The notes beneath the pieces were generated by a model. It did not search any database and was not told the DNA's origin. It saw only the letters and a program-made list of their open reading frames with translations. A stretch of 64,000 nt of DNA from NCBI RefSeq assembly GCF_000203975.2, contig NZ_AFCF02000008.1:372001-436000 (forward strand), given 5' to 3'. The DNA is from Leisingera sp. ANG1 (GTDB lineage Bacteria > Pseudomonadota > Alphaproteobacteria > Rhodobacterales > Rhodobacteraceae). This document shows positions 35,055 to 44,494 of the stretch, one piece after another (position 1 is the first letter of the stretch; every line of letters starts with the position of its first letter). Both the position numbers and the translations under genes were made by a program.

Positions 35055-36623
35055 TCAAGAACCCTGTCCGGTACGGGTCAGCACTGTGGAGTACTTGCCG
35101 TGCTTGGCCAGCACATCGACAACGCCGAAGTCTTTCATCGCACCGATGCCGCCTGATCCCTTGCGGATATCCAGGACAATGCCGCCGCCGTCATTGATCT
35201 GGCTGCGGAACAGTCTGTCATAGGTGCTAACGGGATAGTGGAAGCCGCAGGACGCCAGGCTGATCACCAGATCAAACGTGCCAAGTGCAGGAATATCCCC
35301 GGTTTTGGGGTTGCAGACGGTAATCTGATCAGACGGGACACCGTTTTTTTCCAGAAATGCGCGGGCGGTATCCAGGCTTGCATAGCCTGCAGCGTCACCC
35401 TGAAACCCGAAATGCCGACTGCTGCTTTCTTCGATATCAATCAGTGCGATGCTGCAGCCGTAGCGGCGGTGCAGCAGCAGACTGGAAAACGCATAGCCGC
35501 AGCCGATGTCAGCGGTACGCTTGGGATTGATGGCATCAACCGCTTCCAGGAAATGCGCGCATTCGCGTTCAGCTATGCGCAGTGCGCCATGCAGGATCGC
35601 ATCCCGGTTCGTGCGGGCTTCGTCCAGCAATAACTGCTCACCTCCCGCCAGCCAATCGCGGATTGTCTGGCCGGAACTTGCCAGTTCGCTTCGCTGCAGA
35701 AGAATGTTGGCCACGTCCTGGTCGCTGAACATGGAAAAATCCAGCGTGGCCGGGTCGACAGGCTCCGCCTGTTCTTGTTCTGCCTCCGGCGCGGGCTGCA
35801 GCAGGTGGCGGGATTTCTCAGCATCGATCCCGTGTTTGATCAGCAGCTCATGCACATAGCAGCCTTCGGCCGGAACCCCGCCGTATTTGGCCGCGATATT
35901 ACGGAACCGGCGGCCCCAGAAATGGATCGACAGCGTGTCGCTCCGGATGTGTTTGCCAGCCTGGTTGCGACGGTTCGGATTCAGCACCACGCCAGCCTGC
36001 TTGAACGGAACCGGATAGATCACATGGCCCGGCCGCGAGTTTGAGACCTCTCCGGTTTCCTGCAGGAACCAGGTCAGCGCATCCGGCCCCCAGACGCCCC
36101 AAGGCAGCAGCGACACATGCACGCCCTGCCCCGCATCCTTCAGTGCCTGCAGTTCAGCCTGTTTTTCCGCGCTGTACCACGGCGGGATGGGGTATTCGTC
36201 GCTGGTGAATTTCAGCATTGCTTTCAGCGTCTTGGACGTCTTCGGCAACCGCAGCACACCATTGTTGACCATCGGCTTGTTGTCGGAAATCCAGCCGTGG
36301 AAATGCTTGCCCTTGATGTCCCAGGGCTGACAGCAATAGGCATCGGTGTCGGCCCAAACATAATCCGTCTGCTGCAGCATATGCAGGCGGAACACATCCG
36401 CATGATAGGCCGGGCTGCCTGTCTTGGCGTGGCGGATAATGCGATCTGCGGGCAGAATATCGTTGGCATCCGCTACCTGAACGCCATCCGGCACCCCCTT
36501 GACCTCATCATAGGTGAACAGGATCACCTCGTGGCCATTGTCGAGAAAGGACTTCAGGCAAAGCTGTTCCAGCCAGCTCAGCTCAGGGCCAACCCAAAGT
36601 GACGCAATGGCCGGAAGTGCCAT
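35055..36623 (-). CDS. Glycosyltransferase (DXD type) with C-terminal methyltransferase-like domain
   Basis: The 522-residue protein begins with a GT32/capsular-type glycosyltransferase domain, with AYHADVFRLHMLQQTDYVWADTDAYC (near residue 72) holding the DxD metal site. From about residue 370 a SAM-methyltransferase-like domain follows (ADIGCGYAFSSLLLHRRYGCSIALIDIEE). The same domain core occurs at the N-terminus of the 33552 gene, so it has been duplicated locally. It probably adds sugars to a surface polysaccharide. Confidence 0.75.
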   Translation of the reverse strand: MALPAIASLWVGPELSWLEQLCLKSFLDNGHEVILFTYDEVKGVPDGVQVADANDILPADRIIRHAKTGSPAYHADVFRLHMLQQTDYVWADTDAYCCQPWDIKGKHFHGWISDNKPMVNNGVLRLPKTSKTLKAMLKFTSDEYPIPPWYSAEKQAELQALKDAGQGVHVSLLPWGVWGPDALTWFLQETGEVSNSRPGHVIYPVPFKQAGVVLNPNRRNQAGKHIRSDTLSIHFWGRRFRNIAAKYGGVPAEGCYVHELLIKHGIDAEKSRHLLQPAPEAEQEQAEPVDPATLDFSMFSDQDVANILLQRSELASSGQTIRDWLAGGEQLLLDEARTNRDAILHGALRIAERECAHFLEAVDAINPKRTADIGCGYAFSSLLLHRRYGCSIALIDIEESSSRHFGFQGDAAGYASLDTARAFLEKNGVPSDQITVCNPKTGDIPALGTFDLVISLASCGFHYPVSTYDRLFRSQINDGGGIVLDIRKGSGGIGAMKDFGVVDVLAKHGKYSTVLTRTGQGS

Positions 36624-36733
36624 GATACCTGCCCCTTATTCTACCCAATACATTGGCGCCTAACCGCGCCTTTTTGTTAACGAAAATTACCGCGCTTGCT
36701 GAACGCCTGTCAATCTGCCGGGATCTGGAAACC

Positions 36734-39010
36734 TCAATGTGTGGTTTCGCCGCGCTCCACGGTGAACCAAAAATCGCTGCCCGGTTCCTTTTCGGCAATT
36801 TCATCCGGGATCACACCTGGGCCGCTGAGAAAGACATTGGCGCCGAAATGCGCGTGCATCCGGGACAGTTTGCAGAGCTTATCGCTGGTCAGCTCGTGAA
36901 ACAGCGCAATCATGTCCTCCCGGGTCTTCAGTTCCTCGATCTTCTCGCGGTGCTTGCGGCATGAGTATTCATGCGCCGCAGCGATGTCCGGGTCCGCCAG
37001 CAGCCGCGCCATCTCAGCCTCCAGCGCCGGGATCATCCGCTGGATTGAGCGCTCCTCTTCGGCATTGTTGTTCATCCGGAACCAGTAGGACAGCCCCTGG
37101 TCGCGGTCGACATGGTTGACCCGGCCGCGGTCGCGTTTGACCAGAAAGCTTTCGGCGCTGCGCACAGCGTAGTGGTTGAGCTGCACCAGATCGTAGCCGT
37201 ATGTGCTCATTGACGAGCGCCAGCCATTGCGGAACATCTCCCGTGGCATGTCCTGTCCGGAACCGTTGACCCAGCGGATATCCTCCCACAGCTGCGGCTT
37301 CAGCCCCTTGGGGCGGTGCACCCCCAGCTTCTTGAAGATGCCAGTGTTGCGGAACAAGGTCTTGAAGCCCCAGGCCTGATGCGGCTTGCGGGTGACCTCA
37401 TGCGCGCAGCGGGTGAATTCCCGGGTGATCAGATCGCCGGTAAAGTCGCGCACATCGTTGTTGCCGAACAGCCGCCAGGTCATCGCGATCATGTTGGCGT
37501 CATCCACCGCCTCGAACAGATCCGCCAGCCGCCCGTCACCGCATTTGATGTTGATGAACTCGTCCACATCCATGCAGATCAGCCAGTCTGCGTCCCGGAT
37601 GACCGGTTCTTCCTCCGCCGCTTGCAGTGCCGCATGCTGCGGCTTCAGATCCGTGCCCCTGAACGGGTTTTCACGGTGCTGCACGATGCCCTTCTCCTGC
37701 AGCATCTGCAGCATCGTGTCGGTGCCGTCGGTGCAATCGTTGGTGTAGACAAGGAAATCATCCACCCCGATTGCCCGGTGATAGGCCAGCCATTCCAGAA
37801 TGAACGGCCCCTCGTTCTTCATGGTCGTAACGATAGCCGTCCTGGGCTTGCCGCCTGAACGCTTGACCGCCTGCTCTTCAGGAATGCGGACGGGTTTGGC
37901 ATTGAAGTATCTGGTGGCCAGGTCCAGCAGCTCAGGTGTTTCAACAAGGCTGGTCTTCGGCACGATTTTCGAGACCGTATCTGCGGGGTGGCGCAAGGCC
38001 ATGCAGCGGTAGAACCGGGCATCCTGGTCAGGATCAGGGTCTGCACCGACAACCCGGATCAGCCGCCAGATGCAGTCCGCTGACGCCTTGGCCGGCGCCA
38101 GGCACCAGCGCGGCCGCAGCCCGGAAGCGTCGAACTGGATGCAGATGTGATCGCCAAAGGCAGGCTCGTCTCCTTTGCGCACCCGCCAGGGATAAGCCTG
38201 CACACCGCCCAGCTTCAGACAGCCGGAGGGGGCGGCCACCGCGCGGTCAAAGACATTCATCCCCTCGCCCGGCGCGAGAAGGTCGAACAGGTCGATATTG
38301 GCCACAGCGCGGGCCCGCGCCAGGAACCGCGCGCGCAGGATCTCATAGATCAGGAACTCCCCCAGCGGTGCGCTCCAGGAGTCGGCAGGCGGGATCTCCA
38401 TCCGGTCCTTGCCCGGGGCGCCAGGCACATTAAAGGGATGCGCTTCCGCAGGCAGCCCCTCCTTGCCCAGGGGCAGGCCGGAATACACCACCACAACCCG
38501 CTCAAGCCCGCCGATGTCTTCCGCAAGCTCTTGCAGTGCATGAACAAAACGGCGGCTGTCCCGGGGCCGCGCCCTGTCAAAAATGACGCCCCCCTGCATA
38601 CCGTGCTGCGCCGCATGGAACCGCAGCCATTCCGCCGCTGCTTCGGCACTTTCCCCGTTGCGGACTGCCGCAATGACGCTCAGCCCGGCAAACAAACCGG
38701 TCTCATCCGGCTGCAGCGGAACCAGCTGCTGCTCTGCGTCAGCCGAAATGCTTACCGCGCTGCTGGCACCGCTGATCGGAATATCCAGAACCGGTGCACC
38801 ACCAAAATTGTGCAGCACCGTTCCGGCATGGGATGACATGGCCGCGGCAACGTCGCGCGGGGAACCCGATCTGAAGAACAGCCTGGCGGTCCGGCCTTCC
38901 GGACCTGCCATTTCCACGGCATCCAGCAGATCCGCCCCGGCAAGCGTCAGTGCGCTGAGTTCACGTTCGAGGACTTTGCCGCCGCAATTCCCGGCATCTG
39001 GACTGGACAT
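36734..39010 (-). CDS. Large glycosyltransferase (family 2/92-like)
   Basis: Of 758 residues, the central part (about 380-680) is a GT-A glycosyltransferase: TAIVTTMKNEGPFILEWLAYHRAIG near residue 388, CMDVDEFI near residue 483 (DxD), and HRPKGLKP further on. The N-terminal 350 residues are of unknown fold. The protein ends with a helical stretch rich in charged residues. No membrane segment is evident. It lies about 200 bases left of the left attachment site of the mobile element and belongs to the chromosomal glycan cluster. Confidence 0.75.
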   Translation of the reverse strand: MSSPDAGNCGGKVLERELSALTLAGADLLDAVEMAGPEGRTARLFFRSGSPRDVAAAMSSHAGTVLHNFGGAPVLDIPISGASSAVSISADAEQQLVPLQPDETGLFAGLSVIAAVRNGESAEAAAEWLRFHAAQHGMQGGVIFDRARPRDSRRFVHALQELAEDIGGLERVVVVYSGLPLGKEGLPAEAHPFNVPGAPGKDRMEIPPADSWSAPLGEFLIYEILRARFLARARAVANIDLFDLLAPGEGMNVFDRAVAAPSGCLKLGGVQAYPWRVRKGDEPAFGDHICIQFDASGLRPRWCLAPAKASADCIWRLIRVVGADPDPDQDARFYRCMALRHPADTVSKIVPKTSLVETPELLDLATRYFNAKPVRIPEEQAVKRSGGKPRTAIVTTMKNEGPFILEWLAYHRAIGVDDFLVYTNDCTDGTDTMLQMLQEKGIVQHRENPFRGTDLKPQHAALQAAEEEPVIRDADWLICMDVDEFINIKCGDGRLADLFEAVDDANMIAMTWRLFGNNDVRDFTGDLITREFTRCAHEVTRKPHQAWGFKTLFRNTGIFKKLGVHRPKGLKPQLWEDIRWVNGSGQDMPREMFRNGWRSSMSTYGYDLVQLNHYAVRSAESFLVKRDRGRVNHVDRDQGLSYWFRMNNNAEEERSIQRMIPALEAEMARLLADPDIAAAHEYSCRKHREKIEELKTREDMIALFHELTSDKLCKLSRMHAHFGANVFLSGPGVIPDEIAEKEPGSDFWFTVERGETTH

Positions 39011-39212
39011 ACTGCTGCATCACGCTGTGAAATTCTTGGCCCCGGGCACAAGTGTCCGGAGCGGCCCCCTTATAGCCGGTCCGCGGAAATGCAGGAACCG
39101 GCAATTGCCGCTGGCCACCCGCATCAGGCCAAGCAGTTGATATAAGGGCAACAGGCATTCTCGGCACACACAGGAAACCTGAGCTTGCAGCAGTTTTTTC
39201 AGAGAGAGATGA

Positions 39213-39226
39213 TGGTGCGGTCGAGA
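39213..39226 (+). repeat. Left attachment repeat (att)
   Basis: TGGTGCGGTCGAGA here matches exactly the 14 bases at the tRNA-Leu 3' end (61269-61282) in the same orientation. The match ends on both sides, as expected of an integration core. The rest of the 39011-39378 interval holds no gene. Confidence 0.85.
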
Positions 39227-39378
39227 TGCATTGTAGACTTGAACAAAGGCGTTCAGGCAAGTTCACGAACCTCCATGAATTTCATTTTTTCGGCGCAAAT
39301 TCAGTATTTTACGGTTCAATCCAGTTCAAGATCGGTTAAACTAAGCCAAGAAAATTGGGTGGGCAGAAAGGTGGATCA

Positions 39379-40557
39379 ATGGCGACACTCAACCGGTTAT
39401 CAGCGCTCCATGTGAAGAATGCCGCACCAGGGAAATACAGCGACGGTGGCGGATTGTGGCTTCATCGACGCGCGGACGGCGGCGGGCAGTGGTTTCTTCG
39501 AGTACAAATCCACGGAAGACGCCGCGAAATGGGGCTGGGCTCAATCGCGGAGGTCAGCCTGAAGGAAGCTCGTGAAGAGGCCGCAAGGTGGCGTGCTGTC
39601 GTCCGAGCAGGAAAAGACCCGATTAAAGAACGCGAGCGCCTGCGCCGGGAAGCTGCGAAAGCGGATCACACCTTGGCGACTGTAGCAATGGAAGCCTTTG
39701 AAGCCCGCAAGGCCGAACTAAAGAATGACGGAAAGTCAGGCAGATGGTTCTCGCCCCTGGAGCTTCACATTCTCCCGAAGCTGGGGAACGTGCCGATTGA
39801 AGAAATCGACCAGCAGGACATAAAGAACGCACTTGCCCCAATTTGGCATAGCAAGGGCGAAACTGCCCAAAAAGCACTGGGCCGTCTTGGCATCGTTATC
39901 CAGCACGGCGCGGCGATGGGGCTCGCCGTGGACATTCAAGCTACTGCGAAAGCGAAAGCCCTTCTGGGCAAGTCCCGGCAAAAGCGGAGCCATATTCCCG
40001 CGATGCCGTGGGGCGAGGTGCCAGGGTTCTATAACAGCCTTAACGAAGGCTCGATAACCCACCTGGCGCTGCGCCTGCTAATCCTGACTGCTGTTCGTTC
40101 CCACCCGGTCCGGCACTGCCATATTGATGAAATCGACGGGAACACATGGGTGATCCCGGCGGAACGGATGAAATCCGGAAAAGAATTCCGCGCCCCCCTG
40201 TCAACCGAAGCACTGTCCGTCATTGAGCAGGCGGCGGCTTTTGCCCGAGATGGATACCTGTTCCCCAGCGTACGCAAGGGTGTGATTTCCGACGCGACAA
40301 TGTCCCGATTGATGGAACGGCGTGAAGTTGCGGCCCGCCCCCACGGGTTCCGCTCCAGTTTTAGGACTTGGTGCGCGGAGGCGACGGAAACCCCACGAGA
40401 GATTGCTGAGATGGCTCTTGCGCACTCTATCGGAGGCAAGGTCGAATTATCCTATCGCCGGACAGATTACCTCGAAAAACGGCGAGCCCTGATGGAGAGG
40501 TGGGCAAGTCACGTGACCGGCAACACCGCTGAGATTGTGCAACTGGTTGCAAAATGA
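39379..40557 (+). CDS. int: P4-type tyrosine-recombinase integrase
   Basis: The 392-residue protein has the DUF4102-type N-terminus (LHVKNAAPGKYSDGGGLWLHRRADGG), a SAM-like core-binding domain, and the catalytic C-terminus with Arg in LTAVRSHPVRHC, HGFR near residue 320, the LAHSIGG box and the Tyr in LSYRRTDYLEKR. Such integrases insert elements at tRNA 3' ends, as found here. I chose the ATG at 39379 with AGGTGG five bases upstream over the GTG at 39355. Its last codons contain one of the element's palindromes, which may govern the next gene. Confidence 0.93.
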   Translation: MATLNRLSALHVKNAAPGKYSDGGGLWLHRRADGGGQWFLRVQIHGRRREMGLGSIAEVSLKEAREEAARWRAVVRAGKDPIKERERLRREAAKADHTLATVAMEAFEARKAELKNDGKSGRWFSPLELHILPKLGNVPIEEIDQQDIKNALAPIWHSKGETAQKALGRLGIVIQHGAAMGLAVDIQATAKAKALLGKSRQKRSHIPAMPWGEVPGFYNSLNEGSITHLALRLLILTAVRSHPVRHCHIDEIDGNTWVIPAERMKSGKEFRAPLSTEALSVIEQAAAFARDGYLFPSVRKGVISDATMSRLMERREVAARPHGFRSSFRTWCAEATETPREIAEMALAHSIGGKVELSYRRTDYLEKRRALMERWASHVTGNTAEIVQLVAK

Positions 40558-40567
40558 AAGAACTCTA

Positions 40568-41377
40568 ATGAGCACAAAAGTACAAAGCATTTCGATAGCG
40601 TCGATTTTTCAACGGTGTATCGGCCTCGCCACCAATGAGGCAGTATGTATTGGCTTAGCGAAGCAGCTTGCTGAAGCTGCCCCTCTTCGCTCCACCCGCT
40701 TCGATCAGGGTACTGGTGACATCGCAAGCGCTCTCCGGATTTCGGATGAGCAAAACAAACTAAGAATGGGCTTAGCGATGTACCTAACAGAGAGGTACAT
40801 CCACCAGCATGCCGACAGCCTGCACATCGTGGACAGCAATCGAGAAACAAAACTGCTGGGAGCAAACATCCTGACGCCGACAAGTGGTCAGGAATTCGCT
40901 CCCATAGAGTTCAAACCCCGCAGCTCCGAGACGGCGGAACCAACAAGCATGCAACTCGCCAAAGAGGAGTTGCTTTCCCGGGTTCGGAACAGGGGCAATC
41001 TCTATGCCTATCTGGACACATCCGATTGGAACATCCGCGGACTTGAGGAATTCACAGAAGCCGAGCCGCCCATCGACGGCATCCACTTTGTACGGCAGCT
41101 TATGGAATACCCTCGCTTTGCAGTTTGCGTCGGAGTGTCCCGAAAACCGTCAGACCCCCAACTTTTAAAGTTATTGCAGTACGGCACGATGCACGAAACG
41201 TTTCTACAGGCCCTCGACTATGTAAATTCTAGCGACGAAACTGTTTACCAGGATGAACTGGCAAAACACCTTAGCCGCAACAAGAAGAATTGGGCCTTTA
41301 AAAATGTTTGGGAACTTTTGCAGGAAAGCAAAGCGAACATCCCCGAGCATCCTGGTCGCCCACCGAAGAAAAATTAA
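40568..41377 (+). CDS. Hypothetical element protein
   Basis: A 269-residue soluble protein that I do not recognise. No membrane segments or nucleotide-binding motifs are visible. It has short runs such as DTSDWNIRGLEEF and YPRFAVCVGVSRKPSD and a basic, proline-rich end (HPGRPPKKN). It begins 10 bases after the integrase stop, with a dispersed palindrome (40538-40551) just upstream of its ribosome-binding site, so it may be coupled to int and controlled through that site. Confidence 0.7.
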   Translation: MSTKVQSISIASIFQRCIGLATNEAVCIGLAKQLAEAAPLRSTRFDQGTGDIASALRISDEQNKLRMGLAMYLTERYIHQHADSLHIVDSNRETKLLGANILTPTSGQEFAPIEFKPRSSETAEPTSMQLAKEELLSRVRNRGNLYAYLDTSDWNIRGLEEFTEAEPPIDGIHFVRQLMEYPRFAVCVGVSRKPSDPQLLKLLQYGTMHETFLQALDYVNSSDETVYQDELAKHLSRNKKNWAFKNVWELLQESKANIPEHPGRPPKKN

Positions 41378-41446
41378 TCCCGCCCCATTTTTTACCGGTC
41401 CAGAGTGGTCGATTTTGGTCGCAGATAAGCCAAAAAGGACTCCCCA

Positions 41447-41632
41447 ATGGAACCGCTGTATTTCAACATCAACGACATCCGCAGCCTGACCGGGTTGTGC
41501 AAGACAACTGTGTACAACCGGGTCAACGATGGGACCTTTCCCCGCCCGGTAAAGATCGGGGCAAGGTCGTTCTGGAAACGGGACGAATTCCTGAGTGCCC
41601 TTGAGGTCCTGGAAGCTAACCGCCCGCATTAA
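41447..41632 (+). CDS. AlpA-like MerR-type regulator / excisionase
   Basis: The 61-residue protein has the AlpA layout: NINDIRSLTGLCKTTVYNRVNDGTFPRPVKIGARSFWKRDEF, a helix-turn-helix followed by the FPxPxKIG..xxWxxxE/D wing. AlpA-like proteins switch on integrase or excision genes in P4-like satellites and are a hallmark of Gram-negative phage satellites. AAGGAC lies at a good distance before the ATG. Confidence 0.88.
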   Translation: MEPLYFNINDIRSLTGLCKTTVYNRVNDGTFPRPVKIGARSFWKRDEFLSALEVLEANRPH

Positions 41633-41827
41633 GAAACCCGCCCCGGATGTACCGGGAGCGGGCTGTCTTAGGTTGCACTGAACAGTACCATTTCCTGGCT
41701 CTGGGCACAATCCAAGAGCATGCAATGCACCATGAACTTCTTCAGGTGCAACCGGCTGCAACTCAACGGGAGCACCGTGATTGCAACTGGTTGCAAAACT
41801 TCCTGACCACTCCCAATGCCCACTGCT

Positions 41828-41920
41828 TCGCCACCTCCGCCGTCGGCCTGAAAACCGAACAGCAGGGCCAGTTTCACGGAGGGCAGAACTGTGACCTGTG
41901 AACCTTCTTACCGTGCAGGC
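41828..41920 (+). repeat. Duplicated leader, copy 1
   Basis: The segment covering the start of the replication-initiator-like gene is repeated at 43632-43720. Both share CCTCCGC, GCCTGAAA-CCGAACA, GGAGG-CAGAA and TGACCTGTGAAC-TTCT-ACCG, including the first codons (MTCE). It seems to be a duplicated translation-start region. Confidence 0.7.
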
Positions 41921-43702
41921 TGTGACAACAGCAGCCAAGGCACCGCCTGTAGCCCTAACGATGATTATCGTCGCGGCCTGAAAACCGATAGCGGAAATCT
42001 TGAAGGCGCAGCCTACAAGAACCGGAAAAACAATGTCGTCGCAATACGCCCAAGAGGTACGACACGTGTAAACGAGAAATTCCGGTCTGGCCTATCCGGG
42101 GAAGACATCACTCCCCTCGACCGGTTGCTGGTCGTGCAGGAAGTCAACCGGAAGTGGGCCAAAGCCCTCAACCCGTTTGAATACCGGCTGGTCAGCTACA
42201 TTCTTGACCGGACGATCTTCTGGGGCCGGGAGACCTTCCGCGCCTGTCACAACAACATCATGAACGGCACAGATGACTTTGCCGGGGTCGGCATGAAGCG
42301 GACCAAATACCTCGAAACCATGAAATCCCTCGAAGACCGCAACGTGATCACCCGCGAACGCGCCCGTGATTTCGTAACCCTTGGCCTCAATCTCGACTGG
42401 GACCCGAAGGAAGATTGTAGGAAATTGCACCTTCCGAAGCGCGTATCCGAACCCGGAAAAGCCCAGAAGTCCACGACATGGACTTCTAAAAGTCCGTGTG
42501 CTGGACTTCAGAAGTCCGCCACACGGACACAGAATAAAGAGAATAAAGAAAAAGGGAATAATATTAGCGCTGAGCCTGACGGCTCGCGCGGTGAGTTGGA
42601 TCTGGATAAAAATTTTAATTTTGATCCGGGCGAAAAATCCGAGATCGTTCCGGACAAAAATCAGGAAAATTCTCCCGGCGAAAAAAAATGCAACGGGTTG
42701 CACTCGGCTGACAAGGTCCAGGCCGGACCGGCTGAACGGATGGCGAAGGTGGATGGCGACCGTAAAACGGCGGCGGAGAAAGCCAAGACCAAGAAGAAAC
42801 CGAACACCACGGACATCGAGATCGTCTGGAAAGACGCGATGGCCGAGACCTTCCCGATGTATAACCACGTCGGTTGGGGGGTCAAACAGCGCGCCAAGGT
42901 GAAGAAAGCCCTTTCCAAATACGTCTACGACAACACGATCACGCTCCCGGCTCTTCTGGACTGGTCGGTCCGCCACTGGCCGCGACTGCTGCGGACCCAG
43001 TTGTTTTTCTTCTCCAATCCGCCGGAGGTGCCGCGCATCAATTTCGTCCTCTCGGAGGGGGTCCTACGACTGGTCGCGGATGCCTATGCCACTGGCGAAT
43101 TGGACCGGTTGATCTGCGGGGACGAGCGGGACGAACTGAAGCGCCTGATGCTGAACGGTCAGAATGAGCGGGAAGCTCTTGCCATGATCGGTGAGGGTCG
43201 CGCCCGGAAGCGGATGAGAGACGAGATCAACCGGAAGACGCGGGAGGCCAACCGTAAACTGGCTGCCGCTCGTGACCGAGAGGACCGAGCGATCCGGCTG
43301 GAGGGGATTGGCGAGCGGCTGGCGGAAGCTGGCGTGTCGGTCCAGCCTGTGAAAAAGCGCCGCCCCGGGCAGGCATGGCAAGCCCCTCCGATCCCGTTCT
43401 CGAACAGCCCGGCGATGCAGGAGAAACGCCGCGCAGAAAGGGTCGCCAAACCGGCACTGCCAGTACCTTCCGGCAGCCCGCCGCCGGGCTCAAAGATGGA
43501 AACATGGGATGAATTGCAGGCACGCCTGCGCAAAGCAAACGAAGAACTGATGAACGGATGCGGGGATCGCCATCAGGTCGATTGCGCCGGGTTGCAAGGG
43601 ACACAGAACGCCTCAAGCCCCCATGGCTTTCTCGCCTCCGCTGACAGCCTGAAATCCGAACATCATGCCCAGCAGCCCCGGAGGCAGAATAATGACCTGT
43701 GA
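41891..43702 (+). CDS. Replication-initiator-like protein with winged-helix N-terminus
   Basis: The 603-residue protein has near residues 85-160 a winged-helix pattern like phage replication protein O and plasmid RepA initiators (NPFEYRLVSYILDRTIFWGRE and VGMKRTKYLETMKSLEDRNVI). Low-complexity charged linkers follow, then a C-terminal coiled region (RLVADAYATGELDRLI, RARKRMRDEINRKTREANRKL) of which a decayed copy lies at 56205-56396. It is probably the element's replication protein. It starts with GTG at 41891, after GGAGGGCAG. Two palindrome copies lie upstream and one inside. Confidence 0.65.
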   Translation: MTCEPSYRAGCDNSSQGTACSPNDDYRRGLKTDSGNLEGAAYKNRKNNVVAIRPRGTTRVNEKFRSGLSGEDITPLDRLLVVQEVNRKWAKALNPFEYRLVSYILDRTIFWGRETFRACHNNIMNGTDDFAGVGMKRTKYLETMKSLEDRNVITRERARDFVTLGLNLDWDPKEDCRKLHLPKRVSEPGKAQKSTTWTSKSPCAGLQKSATRTQNKENKEKGNNISAEPDGSRGELDLDKNFNFDPGEKSEIVPDKNQENSPGEKKCNGLHSADKVQAGPAERMAKVDGDRKTAAEKAKTKKKPNTTDIEIVWKDAMAETFPMYNHVGWGVKQRAKVKKALSKYVYDNTITLPALLDWSVRHWPRLLRTQLFFFSNPPEVPRINFVLSEGVLRLVADAYATGELDRLICGDERDELKRLMLNGQNEREALAMIGEGRARKRMRDEINRKTREANRKLAAARDREDRAIRLEGIGERLAEAGVSVQPVKKRRPGQAWQAPPIPFSNSPAMQEKRRAERVAKPALPVPSGSPPPGSKMETWDELQARLRKANEELMNGCGDRHQVDCAGLQGTQNASSPHGFLASADSLKSEHHAQQPRRQNNDL

Positions 43703-43720
43703 ACTTTCTCACCGCGAAAG
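43632..43720 (+). repeat. Duplicated leader, copy 2
   Basis: This is a diverged copy of 41828-41920, overlapping the 3' end of the initiator-like gene and the first codons of the next small gene, which likewise starts MTCE. Confidence 0.7.
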
Positions 43721-44009
43721 CAGCGAAAGCTATTGCCGGGTGATCGCCCGCGCCCAGCGCTTCCGGGTTATCATCTGCAAGGATACAATTCAGTGGATCA
43801 TTCAGTACCGCATAGGAGACGCTGAGAGGGGTGCTGGAAGCCGTTGGCGCGCTCTCAGCTATCACCGCTCCCGCAGCGCCCTAATCCGCCTCTGGCACGT
43901 AAAAACCAAGCAGCCCGTGCCGGGGGAAATCTCCAATCTGCCCGAGAACATTCCGCCCCCGCAAACTTCAAAGAACAGCGCTCTGAGATCGGCAGATGAA
44001 GGCTGGTGA
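43692..44009 (+). CDS. Hypothetical small basic element protein
   Basis: A 105-residue protein starting at the ATG at 43692, which lies in the duplicated leader and has GGAGGCAG upstream; it overlaps the end of the previous gene. It is rich in Arg and aromatic residues (YCRVIARAQRFRVIICKDTIQWIIQYRIGD). I cannot assign a family. The longer frame from 43665 overlaps the initiator gene and lacks the leader's start. Confidence 0.6.
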   Translation: MTCELSHRESSESYCRVIARAQRFRVIICKDTIQWIIQYRIGDAERGAGSRWRALSYHRSRSALIRLWHVKTKQPVPGEISNLPENIPPPQTSKNSALRSADEGW

Positions 44010-44134
44010 AACGTGACAAGCATATCAAGCGGCACAGCAAACCTGTCACCAAGCCCATCCTCAACTTAACCGAAATCCTGGCGTTGAGGCTGTTACCCAG
44101 AAATTCTCGGCCCGCCAGCCGAACGTTCCCCCAG

Positions 44135-44428
44135 GCTGCACAACGGTAAGAATTCAGGAATGTGAGAGGCAGGTGCAACCAGTTGCAACGTACCTAAGTG
44201 GGTATCGCCCAGCGCGCCGTTGCAACTGGTTGCAAAATCCACTGAACAGCCCCCCCCTGAAAGGCCATCATGGTCGCCTCACGCCGAACCGGAGGCATGG
44301 AAAGGTGTCGGCTTAGGGCAGCTTCGGCAGTTTTTGCACCCCGAAGCCAAGCTGTCTTGAGGTTAAAAGCCATCGGCAATCCGGCCCGATTTGGGACCCA
44401 ACTGACAGAACGTGCTAACAGCGACCCT
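44135..44428 (+). repeat. Backbone direct repeat A, left copy
   Basis: About 290 bases that reappear, diverged, at 56397-56641. Shared words include AATGT-AGA-G-AGGTGCAACCAGTTGCAA, GAGGTGTCGGCTTAGGG-like, GGCAGTTTTT-C, AGCCAAGC-GTCTTGA, GGCATCGGCAAACC-type and GGGACCCAACTGACAGAAC. The two copies bracket the restriction-like cargo. It contains two dispersed palindromes and no gene; the region from 44010 to 44494 is otherwise empty. Confidence 0.8.
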
Positions 44429-44494
44429 TTCCGCAACCATTTGAAACTGAAATTCCGCCAAACCTGATGAATGGACAAGCACTCGAGAACACTA

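Noticed and set aside
43665-43691. Longer start for the 43692 gene
   Set aside because: The duplicated leader places the start at the MTCE codons, as in the preceding gene.
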